The translations under genes and the position numbers were made by a program. This document shows positions 1 to 6,206 of a DNA stretch of 12,449 bases, piece by piece. The stretch spans positions 1 through 12,449 of the forward strand of contig DAINBU010000132.1 of the NCBI GenBank assembly GCA_036732755.1, given 5' to 3'. This DNA is from DASRRB01 sp036732755. Lineage in GTDB: Bacteria; Planctomycetota; B15-G4; SIAN01. Position 1 is the first letter of the stretch. Each line of letters opens with the position of its first letter. The notes under the pieces were generated by a model. The model did no database searches. It saw only the letters and a list, made by a program, of their open reading frames with translations, and was not told the origin of the DNA.

Positions 1-1725
1 CACCAACGTCGCCGAGACGTCGGTCACGCTGCCCGGCGTCACGGCCGTCGTCGACAGCGGGCTCGTGCGGCGGCTGCGCTTCGACGCGGCGAGCGGTCTC
101 GACCGTCTCGAGCTCGGCCTGGTGTCGAAGGCCTCGGCCGAGCAGCGGCGCGGCCGCGCGGGGCGCGTCGCGCCGGGGCTCTGCATCCGGCTCGGGAGCG
201 CGCTCGACCTGCGCGGGCGCGCCGAGCGCGAGGAGCCGGAGATCCGTTGCGTCGACCTGTGCGGGCTCGTGCTGCAGCTGCTCGCGTTCGGCGAACGCGA
301 TCCGACGACGTTCCCNNNNNNNNNNCGTTCCCCTTCTTCGAGGCGCCCGACGGCCGCGTGCTCGCGAGTTCACTCGAGCTGCTGGAGCGGCTCGGCGCGA
401 CGCGCGGCGGCCGGCTGACCGACGCGGGGCGGACGCTCGCGCGCTGGCCGGTCCATCCGCGCCTCGCGCGCGTCCTCCTCGAGGCGAGCGCGCTCGGCGT
501 GGCGCGCCGCGGCGCGCTCGCCGCCGCGCTGCTCTCCGAGCGCGATCCGTTCGAGGCGCCGCGCGACGGACGGGGCGCGCGCGCCGCGGCGCACGAGTCG
601 GACTCCGACGTGGTCGACCGCGTCGCCTGGCTCGAAGATGCGGGCGAGCGCGCCGCCGGACCTGAACGCGGCCGCACGCGCCTGGTCGTGCGCGCTGCCG
701 AGCAGCTCCTGCGGTTGCTCGAAGGCGGCCCGCGCGGCGCGGATCCTGTCGAGCGCGCCACCGACGCCGACGCGGCGCTGCGGCGCGCGCTCCTCGCCGG
801 CTTCGCCGACCGCCTGGTGCGGCGGCGCGAGCCCGGCTCTCCCAAGGGGCTCATGGTCGGCGGGCGCGGCGTCGAGCTCGCCGCCGGGAGCGCGGTGCGG
901 CGCGCCGATCTCTTCGTCGCCCTCGACGTCGACGGCGCCGGCGACGCGGCGCGCGTGCGCCTCGCCTCGGCGGTCGAGCGCGACTGGCTCCCGCCGGAGC
1001 AGCTCTCGACGCGCGACGAGCTCTCCTTCGACGCGGCGCGCGAAACGGTCGTCGCGCGGCGCACGACGCGCTTCCTCGACCTGCCGATCGACGAGCGGCC
1101 GATCGCGGCGCCGGCCGACGACGCGACGGCGCAGCTCCTGGCGGCGTCCGCCGGCGAGGACGTAGCGCGCGCGCTCGGCCTCGCGCGCGACGAGCTCGCC
1201 GGGTTCGCGGCGCGCGCGACCTGCCTCGCCGAGTGGATGCCCGAGCTCGCGCTGCCGCGCGTCGACGAAGCGTTCTGGCGCGCCCTGCTGCCCGAGCTCT
1301 GCGCGGGAAAGAAGAGCTTCGCGGAGCTGCGCGCGCTGCCGCTGGTCGAGATCGCGCGCGGCCGCCTCACGCACGCGCAGCTGCGCGCGCTCGAGCTCCA
1401 CGCGCCCGAGCATCTCACCGTGCCGAGCGGCAGCTCGATCCGCCTCGACTACGTGCCGGGCCAGGCGCCGGCGCTCGCGGTCCGCATCCAGGAGCTGTTC
1501 GGGCTGGCGGAGACGCCGCGCGTCGCGAACGGGCGCGTGGCGGTCGTGCTGCACCTGCTCGCGCCGAACCACCGCCCGCAGCAGGTGACGCGCGACCTCG
1601 CGAGCTTCTGGTCGAACACCTATCCGAAGATCCGCGGCGAGCTGCGCGCGCGATATCCTAAGCACGCGTGGCCCGACGATCCGCGTAGCGCGGAGCCGCA
1701 GCGCGGCGCGAAGCGGCGGCGCTGA
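1..1725 (+). CDS. hrpB: ATP-dependent helicase HrpB, C-terminal part (5' truncated by window, interrupted by N gap)
   Basis: DEAH-box RNA helicase of the HrpB family, cytoplasmic; its exact cellular role is poorly defined. The window opens inside the helicase C-terminal domain: motif V (TNVAETS) is read from base 2 and motif VI (QRRGRAGR) lies at 143-166. Winged-helix/ratchet sequence follows, then the HrpB-specific C-terminal domain, with GSSIRLDY near 1430, ALAVRIQELFG near 1470-1505 and the family-typical ending RYPKHAWPDDP near 1645-1680. About 104 residues precede and 465 follow the gap, so the Walker A and DEAH motifs lie upstream of the window (family members are about 820-850 residues). 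The frame changes across the Ns from bases 2, 5, 8 to 1, 4, 7; collapsing the 7-base flank overlap restores one frame reading TTFPFFEAPDG. I therefore treat the shift as an assembly artefact, not a pseudogene. Stop is TGA at 1723-1725. Confidence 0.93.
   Translation, partial: HQRRRDVGHAARRHGRRRQRARAAAALRRGERSRPSRARPGVEGLGRAAARPRGARRAGALHPARERARPARARRARGAGDPLRRPVRARAAAARVRRTRSDDVPXXXXFPFFEAPDGRVLASSLELLERLGATRGGRLTDAGRTLARWPVHPRLARVLLEASALGVARRGALAAALLSERDPFEAPRDGRGARAAAHESDSDVVDRVAWLEDAGERAAGPERGRTRLVVRAAEQLLRLLEGGPRGADPVERATDADAALRRALLAGFADRLVRRREPGSPKGLMVGGRGVELAAGSAVRRADLFVALDVDGAGDAARVRLASAVERDWLPPEQLSTRDELSFDAARETVVARRTTRFLDLPIDERPIAAPADDATAQLLAASAGEDVARALGLARDELAGFAARATCLAEWMPELALPRVDEAFWRALLPELCAGKKSFAELRALPLVEIARGRLTHAQLRALELHAPEHLTVPSGSSIRLDYVPGQAPALAVRIQELFGLAETPRVANGRVAVVLHLLAPNHRPQQVTRDLASFWSNTYPKIRGELRARYPKHAWPDDPRSAEPQRGAKRRR
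316..325. other. Assembly gap of ten Ns inside hrpB
   Basis: Ten Ns, a common default for a gap of unknown size. The bases directly before it (309-315) and directly after it (326-332) are the same heptamer, cgttccc. Merging these copies and removing the Ns deletes 17 bases and joins the two hrpB frames without loss of family-conserved sequence. Confidence 0.95.
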
Positions 1726-1739
1726 ACGCACGGCCCGGA

Positions 1740-1795
1740 AACAAGATCGGCGCGGCGGACCGAGGGCCCGCCGCGCCGACGTTCACGATCTTGTT
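1740..1795. terminator. Nested inverted repeat between convergent genes, likely bidirectional terminator
   Basis: The inner arms ggcgcggcgg (1749-1758) and ccgccgcgcc (1768-1777) are a perfect 10-bp stem with a 9-base loop. The outer arms aacaagatc (1740-1748) and gatcttgtt (1787-1795) are also perfectly complementary, set off by a one-sided 9-base bulge. The element begins 15 bases after the hrpB stop and ends 10 bases from the stop of the opposing small gene. Each outer arm gives a moderately T-rich exit (ttgtt), so it could end transcripts from both sides. Function is inferred from structure and position. Confidence 0.65.
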
Positions 1796-1805
1796 GGTGC
1801 GAAGA

Positions 1806-2030
1806 TCAGCGCGTGCGGCCCGTGGTCGTGCGCGTGCCGCCGGTCGAGCCGCCCGACGAACCACCCGGCGACCAGCCCCTACCCGGAGCACCGCGGCCGC
1901 CCGACCGGCCGCCCGTGCGGGTCGTGCCGCCCGTGAGCGACGTCGAGGTCGAGTTGTCGAGGCTGTTCACGTAGTCCGCCGCGACGGTGATCGTGACGAG
2001 GAGCGCGAGCGAGGCGAGAGAACCCTTCAT
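1806..2030 (-). CDS. Small secreted Gly/Thr/Arg-rich protein, function unknown
   Basis: A 74-residue protein I cannot assign to a named family. The chosen ATG at 2030-2028 has GGAGAG (2040-2035) just upstream; a TTG four codons earlier would swallow that site. Residues 1 to about 20 look like a signal peptide: Lys at position 2, a hydrophobic core (LASLALLVTITVAA), then polar sequence. The rest, from about residue 24, is low complexity and dominated by Gly, Ser, Thr and Arg, with repeated GG-Thr-Arg and GG-Ser units and no Cys. This predicts a disordered, very basic tail outside the cytoplasmic membrane. It converges on hrpB across an inverted repeat and diverges from the S41-family gene across about 265 bases. 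High GC can create spurious Gly/Arg-rich frames, but the signal peptide, ribosome site and terminator placement argue for a real gene. Confidence 0.62.
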   Translation of the reverse strand: MKGSLASLALLVTITVAADYVNSLDNSTSTSLTGGTTRTGGRSGGRGAPGRGWSPGGSSGGSTGGTRTTTGRTR

Positions 2031-2244
2031 GAGACTCTCCAATGGGACGGTTCAGGGGGGACTGACCGACAGAGTCGACTCGCGAAGTGCTGCCACACTC
2101 CGTTCGCCGTGGGCGGGGATCGTACCAGTGGTCCGGGAAGGGGTCCAGGGTGCGCACCACGGCGTGGCCCGCGGCACGCCGCATCAGCTTCCGCCGCGAA
2201 GATGACGGCATCGGCTCCGGGCGCGTCCCGGGCAGGATGGGCGT

Positions 2245-2264
2245 CGATCGGAGCCCCCCGATCG
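2245..2264. promoter_or_regulatory. Inverted repeat in the leader of the S41-family gene
   Basis: Arms cgatcgg (2245-2251) and ccgatcg (2258-2264) are perfect complements around a 6-base loop. The repeat ends 18 bases before the ribosome-binding site of the downstream gene. It could be an operator or a 5' UTR hairpin; nothing in the sequence decides between these. I see no convincing -10/-35 pair in the 2031-2295 intergenic region. Confidence 0.3.
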
Positions 2265-2295
2265 GTCCGGAATCGCGAAACGAAGGGTGCTCGAC

Positions 2296-3600
2296 ATGGG
2301 GATACCACTCAGCCGGCGGCTCGCGACGTTCGTGATCCATTCGTTCGCCGCGCCGGCGTTCGCGCTCGTTCCGGTGCCGCAGGAGGCCGCGCCGGCGCCG
2401 GTGACGTCGCCCGCCGATCTGCGCGTGCAGCGGTGGCGCGAGGACCTCGCGTTCCTCGCGAAGGAGCTTCCCGCGCGCCACAAGAACCTCTTCTTCCAGC
2501 TCCCCGAGGAAGAGTTCGAGGCCGCGGTCGAGGAGCTCGACGAAGCACTCGCGCGTCGCTCCGACGGCGAGCTCGTGGTCGACTTCATGCGGCTCGTCGC
2601 GAGCGCGGGCGACGGCCACACGTCGGTGCAGTCGGGCCGCGGGCCGGTCGCTTGGACGCGCCTCCCGATCCGGCTGCGCAAGTTCAGCGACGGCCTGCGC
2701 GTCGTCGCGATCGCGCGCGGCCGCGAGACGGCGCTCGGCGCGGAGGTGAGCGCGGTGGGAGGCGTGCCGATCGACGAGGCGTGGCGGCGCGTCGCGTCGA
2801 TCGTCGCGCACGAGAACGAGTCGGCGCTCGCCGCCTTCGCGCCGGGCGACTTCGAGGTGCCCTTCCTGCTGCACGGGCTCGGGCTGGCGCCGGACGGGGC
2901 GCACGCGTCGTTCCGGGTGCGCGACGACGCCGGGAAGGAGAGCGACCTCGACCTCGACACGACGCCGACGCCGAACACCGCGCTCGGACTCGTGACGGCG
3001 CAGACCAAGGAGAAGACGCCGCTCTGGCAGTCGCGCCCCGACGCGACCTACTGGTTTCAGTGGGTCGAGTCGTCGCAGCTCCTCTACCTGCAGTTCAACT
3101 CGTGCCGCAACGACGCGGCCAAGCCGTTCGCGGACTTCTGCGCCGAGCTCTTCGCGGAGGCCGACGCGCACGAGATCGAGCGCCTCGTCGTCGACCTGCG
3201 CCGCAACGGCGGCGGCGACTCGACGGTGATCGCTCCGCTCTTCCAGGGGCTCGGCGCGCGCCGGCGGCTGCGCAGGAAGGGGCACCTCTTCGTCGCGATC
3301 GGCCCCTCGACCTTCTCCTCCGCGATGATGAACGCGATCCAGATGCGGGCGGGCTACGGCGCGCTGCTGGTCGGCGAGCCGACGGGCGGGAAGCCCAACG
3401 CCTACGGCGAGGTGAAGGGATTCGAGCTGCCCCACAGCAAGCTGCTCGTGCAGTACTCGACCAAGTACTTCGACCAGGTGCCGGGCGATCCCGCCTCCGT
3501 CGAGCCCGACGTCGTCGCGCCGCTCTCCTGGGCGCACTGGTCCGCGGGCCGCGATCCGGTGCTCGAAGCGGTGCTCGCGCGCGAGCTGCCGGCCAAGTGA
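2296..3600 (+). CDS. Exported S41-family (tail-specific/tricorn-like) peptidase homologue
   Basis: A 434-residue protein. The ATG at 2296 is preferred because AAGGG (2283-2287) sits 8 bases before it; the in-frame GTG at 2287 overlaps that site. Residues 1-24 form a signal peptide (RR near the N-terminus, hydrophobic core, AFA-L cleavage region), so the enzyme should act in the periplasm or outside the cell. S41 hallmarks: GDGHTSV (105-111), the strand-loop VVDLRRNGGGDS (298-309), and the nucleophile region GPSTFSSAMMNA (336-347), with Ser341 the likeliest nucleophile and Ser342 the alternative. It is followed by LLVGEPTGGKPNAYGE (357-372), typical of this superfamily. Residues about 145-165 may be a degenerate PDZ-like segment, but no clear PDZ is recognised. 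Family members cleave peptides or C-terminal tails; substrate here is unknown. It stands alone on its strand and runs into the opposing OsmC-family gene with only 19 bases between the stops. Confidence 0.85.
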   Translation: MGIPLSRRLATFVIHSFAAPAFALVPVPQEAAPAPVTSPADLRVQRWREDLAFLAKELPARHKNLFFQLPEEEFEAAVEELDEALARRSDGELVVDFMRLVASAGDGHTSVQSGRGPVAWTRLPIRLRKFSDGLRVVAIARGRETALGAEVSAVGGVPIDEAWRRVASIVAHENESALAAFAPGDFEVPFLLHGLGLAPDGAHASFRVRDDAGKESDLDLDTTPTPNTALGLVTAQTKEKTPLWQSRPDATYWFQWVESSQLLYLQFNSCRNDAAKPFADFCAELFAEADAHEIERLVVDLRRNGGGDSTVIAPLFQGLGARRRLRRKGHLFVAIGPSTFSSAMMNAIQMRAGYGALLVGEPTGGKPNAYGEVKGFELPHSKLLVQYSTKYFDQVPGDPASVEPDVVAPLSWAHWSAGRDPVLEAVLARELPAK

Positions 3601-3604
3601 CGCG

Positions 3605-3617
3605 CGGACGCCGTCCG
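3605..3617. terminator. Short hairpin between convergent S41 and OsmC genes
   Basis: Arms cggac and gtccg flank a 3-base loop in the 19-base gap between two stop codons. It has no T-tract on either side. With only 5 bp it may be a weak bidirectional terminator or chance in GC-rich DNA. Confidence 0.3.
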
Positions 3618-3619
3618 GC

Positions 3620-4054
3620 TCACCCCGCCTGGACGTCGAGCTCGAGCGTCGCCTCGGTCTTCATCTGGTTCGCGATGATGCAGTACTTCTTCGACTTCAC
3701 GAGCAGGTCCTTGGCCGCCTCGACGTGCTCGGCCGCGACGGTCGCGGAGACTTGCAGCTTGATCTCCGTGAAGACGATGCCGAGCGCCGTCTTCTCGAGC
3801 TTGGCGCTCGCCTTCGTCGCGAACGACTTCGCCTGGATGCCCGGCCGCGCCGAGAGCGCGAGCCACGTCCCTCGGTAGCAGAGCTGCAGCGCGGCGAGCT
3901 GCAGGTGCTCGGGGCTCCAGGTGTCGGGCTTGCCGTCGAACTCGGGCGGATTCGAGCCGAGGATCGCGGGGCGCGACGGAGCCTGGAGCACGCTCACGAC
4001 GGCGTCCTTCACCTCGAGCTCGGCCGTGTAGTGGTGGGGGAAGGGTTGCGGCAT
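3620..4054 (-). CDS. OsmC-family protein (putative thiol peroxidase)
   Basis: A 144-residue cytoplasmic protein matching the compact length of the OsmC/Ohr superfamily. These homodimers reduce organic hydroperoxides with a pair of cysteines. Cys59, in SPEHLQLAALQLCYRGTW (residues 47-64), and Cys125, in KKYCIIANQMK (122-132), are the expected pair; the second motif resembles the family's KYCPISN-type sequence. The spacing of 66 residues equals that of the Cys59/Cys125 pair known for E. coli OsmC. The ATG at 4054-4052 has GAGAGA about 10 bases upstream. It lies 61 bases downstream of rarA on the same strand with no hairpin noticed between them, so the two may be cotranscribed as a stress-related unit. 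Whether it belongs to OsmC proper or the YhfA-like branch is not resolved. Confidence 0.88.
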   Translation of the reverse strand: MPQPFPHHYTAELEVKDAVVSVLQAPSRPAILGSNPPEFDGKPDTWSPEHLQLAALQLCYRGTWLALSARPGIQAKSFATKASAKLEKTALGIVFTEIKLQVSATVAAEHVEAAKDLLVKSKKYCIIANQMKTEATLELDVQAG

Positions 4055-4115
4055 GGCGGGGTCGTCTCTCGCGGGAGGGGATGCAGTGCGGCGCGCCGGC
4101 TCCGGCGCGAACGGA

Positions 4116-5459
4116 TCACTTTACGCCGCCGTCTCTCCGCTTCCGCTTCTCCGCGCGCTCGGCCATCCACTTCTTCACGTTCGCCTCGTGGCCCGATTCC
4201 AGCGGCTCGTAGTACCGGCGGTCGGCGAGCGCGGGCGGCAGGTGGTCGTGGCTCGGCAGCGCGTCGGGCCGGTCGTGCGCGTACTGGTACCCGGCGCCGT
4301 AGCCGAGGCCCTTCATCAGCGCGGTGGCGGCGTTGCGCAGGTGGAGCGGGACGGGATCGTTGCGCGTCTGCGCGACGTCGTCCGCGGCGCGCGAGTAGGC
4401 GACGCCGCTCGCGTTGCTCTTGGGCGCGGTCGCGAGGTAGGTGGTCGCCTGCACCAGGGAAAAGTGGGCCTCGGGCATGCCGATCAGGTGGGTCGCCTGC
4501 ATCGCGGCCACCGCGACCATGATCCCGCGCGGGTCGGCGTTGCCGACGTCCTCGCTCGCGAAGATCACGAGGCGGCGCGCGACGAAGAGCGGGTCCTCGC
4601 CGTTCTCGAGCATCCGCGCCAGCCAGTAGACCGCCGCGTCGGGATCGCTGCCGCGCATCGACTTGATGAAGGCCGAGACGACGTTGAAGTGCTCCTCGCG
4701 GTCGCGGTCGTAGTTGGCGGTGCGGCGCTGCGTGACGTCGGCCGCCGATTCCTTCGTGATGCGGCGCGCGCCGTCGACCTCGGGCGCCGCCTCGACGGCG
4801 AGCTCGAGCACGCTCAGCGCCTGGCGCGCGTCGCCGTTGGCGAGCCCCGCGATCCGCTCGAGCGCCCCCTCCTCGAAGACGAGCTTGCGCCCGCCGAGCC
4901 CGTGCTCGCGGTCCGCGAGCGCGCGCTGCACGAGGGCCATCACCTGCGCGTCGCTCAGCGCCTTCAGGACGAAGACGCGGCAGCGCGAGAGGAGGGCGGC
5001 GTTCACCTCGAACGACGGGTTCTCGGTGGTCGCGCCGACCAGCACGATCGTCCCGTCCTCGACGTGGGGCAGGAAGGCGTCCTGCTGCGCGCGGTTGAAG
5101 CGGTGGATCTCGTCGACGAAGAGGAGCGTCGGCTGGGCCGACGCGCGCCGGTGCTGGCGCGCCCGCTCGATCGCCTCGCGGACCTCCTTGATGCCGTTGG
5201 TCACCGCGGAGAAGGGGAGGAACGGGAGTCCGCTCTCCGCCGCGAGCAGGCGCGCGATCGTCGTCTTGCCGGTGCCGGGCGGGCCCCACAGCACCATCGA
5301 GGGCGGCACCGCCTTCTGCGCGAGGATGCGGCGCAGCGGCCGCCCCTCGCCGAGGAGCTCCTCCTGCCCGACGACCTCGGCGAGCGTCCGCGGCCGCATG
5401 CGGTCGGCCAGCGGCGCCGTGCGCGCGAGCTCCTCGGGCGACTTGGCGAAGAGGTCCAT
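4116..5459 (-). CDS. rarA: Replication-associated recombination protein RarA/MgsA (AAA+ ATPase)
   Basis: A 447-residue clamp-loader-like AAA+ ATPase, full length for the family. RarA (MgsA; Mgs1/WRNIP1 in eukaryotes) acts at stalled replication forks and single-stranded gaps. Visible motifs: the N-terminal PLADRMRPRTLAEVVGQEELLG (residues 16-37), which tethers RarA-type proteins to replication functions; Walker A GPPGTGKT (59-66); Walker B LLFVDEIHRFN (112-122); sensor 1 around GATTENPSFEVN (142-153); and SRCR (158-161) as arginine-finger region. The C-terminal half has the MgsA tetramerisation sequence, including IKSMRGSDPDAAVYWLARML and FASEDVGNADP. The ATG at 5459-5457 is preceded by AGGA about 10 bases away. 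It is divergent from the three-gene operon starting at 5622. Nothing looks broken. Confidence 0.96.
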   Translation of the reverse strand: MDLFAKSPEELARTAPLADRMRPRTLAEVVGQEELLGEGRPLRRILAQKAVPPSMVLWGPPGTGKTTIARLLAAESGLPFLPFSAVTNGIKEVREAIERARQHRRASAQPTLLFVDEIHRFNRAQQDAFLPHVEDGTIVLVGATTENPSFEVNAALLSRCRVFVLKALSDAQVMALVQRALADREHGLGGRKLVFEEGALERIAGLANGDARQALSVLELAVEAAPEVDGARRITKESAADVTQRRTANYDRDREEHFNVVSAFIKSMRGSDPDAAVYWLARMLENGEDPLFVARRLVIFASEDVGNADPRGIMVAVAAMQATHLIGMPEAHFSLVQATTYLATAPKSNASGVAYSRAADDVAQTRNDPVPLHLRNAATALMKGLGYGAGYQYAHDRPDALPSHDHLPPALADRRYYEPLESGHEANVKKWMAERAEKRKRRDGGVK

Positions 5460-5504
5460 GGCCCGGCGATCCTATTCCGGCGCGGGACGACGGGCGCGCC
5501 GCAG

Positions 5505-5533
5505 TTGCTTCGCCGCACCATCGAACGCATTCT
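5505..5533 (+). promoter_or_regulatory. Weak candidate sigma70-type promoter for the three-gene operon
   Basis: TTGCTT (5505-5510) and CATTCT (5528-5533) are 17 bases apart, in the 162-base divergent gap before the operon's first gene. Each matches the consensus at only 3 of 6 positions. Spacing and location support it, but the match could be chance. Confidence 0.22.
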
Positions 5534-5609
5534 CCGCGGGCGCGGTTTCACCCGCTCACGGTTTCGAGGAGACGCGGCGGCCGGTGCTGCCCGGCCGTTC
5601 GCCGCGCAG

Positions 5610-5614
5610 GGAGG
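5610..5614 (+). promoter_or_regulatory. Strong ribosome-binding site for the operon's first gene
   Basis: GGAGG within the longer purine run agggaggaa (5608-5616) lies 7 bases before the ATG at 5622. This fixes the start and excludes longer in-frame extensions. Confidence 0.85.
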
Positions 5615-5621
5615 AAACGGG

Positions 5622-6206
5622 ATGCGGACACTGGTCGCAGGGATTGTCGGAGGCGTCGTCGTCTTCCTATGGGGATTCGTCAGCCACCCGCTGCTCGGCC
5701 TCACGGAGCAGACGATCAAGCCGCTCCCGAACGAGGCGACGATGTCTCCCGCCGTCGCCGGACTCGACGGGCCGGGCATCTACCTGGTCCCGAGCTTCTC
5801 CCACGAGGAGTTGAAGGACGCGGAGAAGAAGAAGGCGCACCTGGAGAAGGTCGGCACGGGCCCGAACGCCCTGGTCGTCCGCATGCCCGACAACCTGAAA
5901 GAGATGGACCTGACGCAGTTCCTCTACTCTCTCGGCTTCGACGTCCTCGCGGCGCTCATCGCCGCGCTCTTCATCGGAGCGTCGACCTCGATGGCGGGCG
6001 CGCTGCCGCGCGCGATCGCGGGCGGCGGGCTCGGAGTGTTCGCGTGGTGCTCTTCGAACGCGCAGTACTGGGTCTGGTACCACTTCCCTTGGGAGTTCGA
6101 GCGCGCGGAGCTGATCAACTCCGTGGTCGCGTGGTCGGCGGCGTGCCTCGTGATGGCGCTCATCCTCAAGCAGAAGAAGCCGGCGGCTCCCGCGAAGCCG
6201 GCGTGA
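5622..6206 (+). CDS. Uncharacterised integral membrane protein, first gene of a coupled operon
   Basis: A 194-residue membrane protein of unknown function. Predicted membrane spans: residues 4-22 (AGIVGGVVVFLWGFVSH region), about 103-122, 130-146 and 166-183, with a basic C-terminal tail rich in Lys, Pro and Ala. Between spans 1 and 2 lies a polar segment of about 80 residues containing LPNE (35-38) and GPGIYLVPSFS (50-60). From memory, a family of short bacterial membrane proteins shares the pattern of an N-terminal GG-hydrophobic-WG span followed by an LPNE and PGxYxxP loop; I know no assigned function. Start is set by the GGAGG site at 5610. Its TGA overlaps the GTG of the next gene as GTGA (6203-6206), implying translational coupling. 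The loop probably faces the periplasm, where the next gene's product acts; this is inference. Confidence 0.85.
   Translation: MRTLVAGIVGGVVVFLWGFVSHPLLGLTEQTIKPLPNEATMSPAVAGLDGPGIYLVPSFSHEELKDAEKKKAHLEKVGTGPNALVVRMPDNLKEMDLTQFLYSLGFDVLAALIAALFIGASTSMAGALPRAIAGGGLGVFAWCSSNAQYWVWYHFPWEFERAELINSVVAWSAACLVMALILKQKKPAAPAKPA

Noticed and set aside
39..1731. Long minus-strand open frames opposite hrpB
   Set aside because: They are Arg/Ser/Ala-rich low-complexity shadows caused by high GC; the plus strand carries recognisable HrpB motifs.
2083..2098. Possible sigma54 promoter (minus strand TGGCAGCACTTCGC) before the small secreted gene
   Set aside because: The GG and GC elements are 9 rather than 10 bases apart and the -12 element is TTCGC instead of TTGC.
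1791..3878. A 695-residue plus-strand open frame overlapping the S41-family gene
   Set aside because: Arg/Ala-rich with no domain; the overlapping frame has S41 motifs and a signal peptide. Its tail also runs antisense to the OsmC-family gene.
4053..5621. Plus-strand open frame upstream of and in frame with the membrane protein
   Set aside because: The stretch is antisense to rarA; the GGAGG site at 5610 fixes the true start at 5622.
5669..6202. N-terminal extension of the cytochrome-PHM-TPR protein
   Set aside because: It is a shadow of the membrane-protein gene in another frame; the GTG at 6203 gives a signal peptide and the GTGA overlap.
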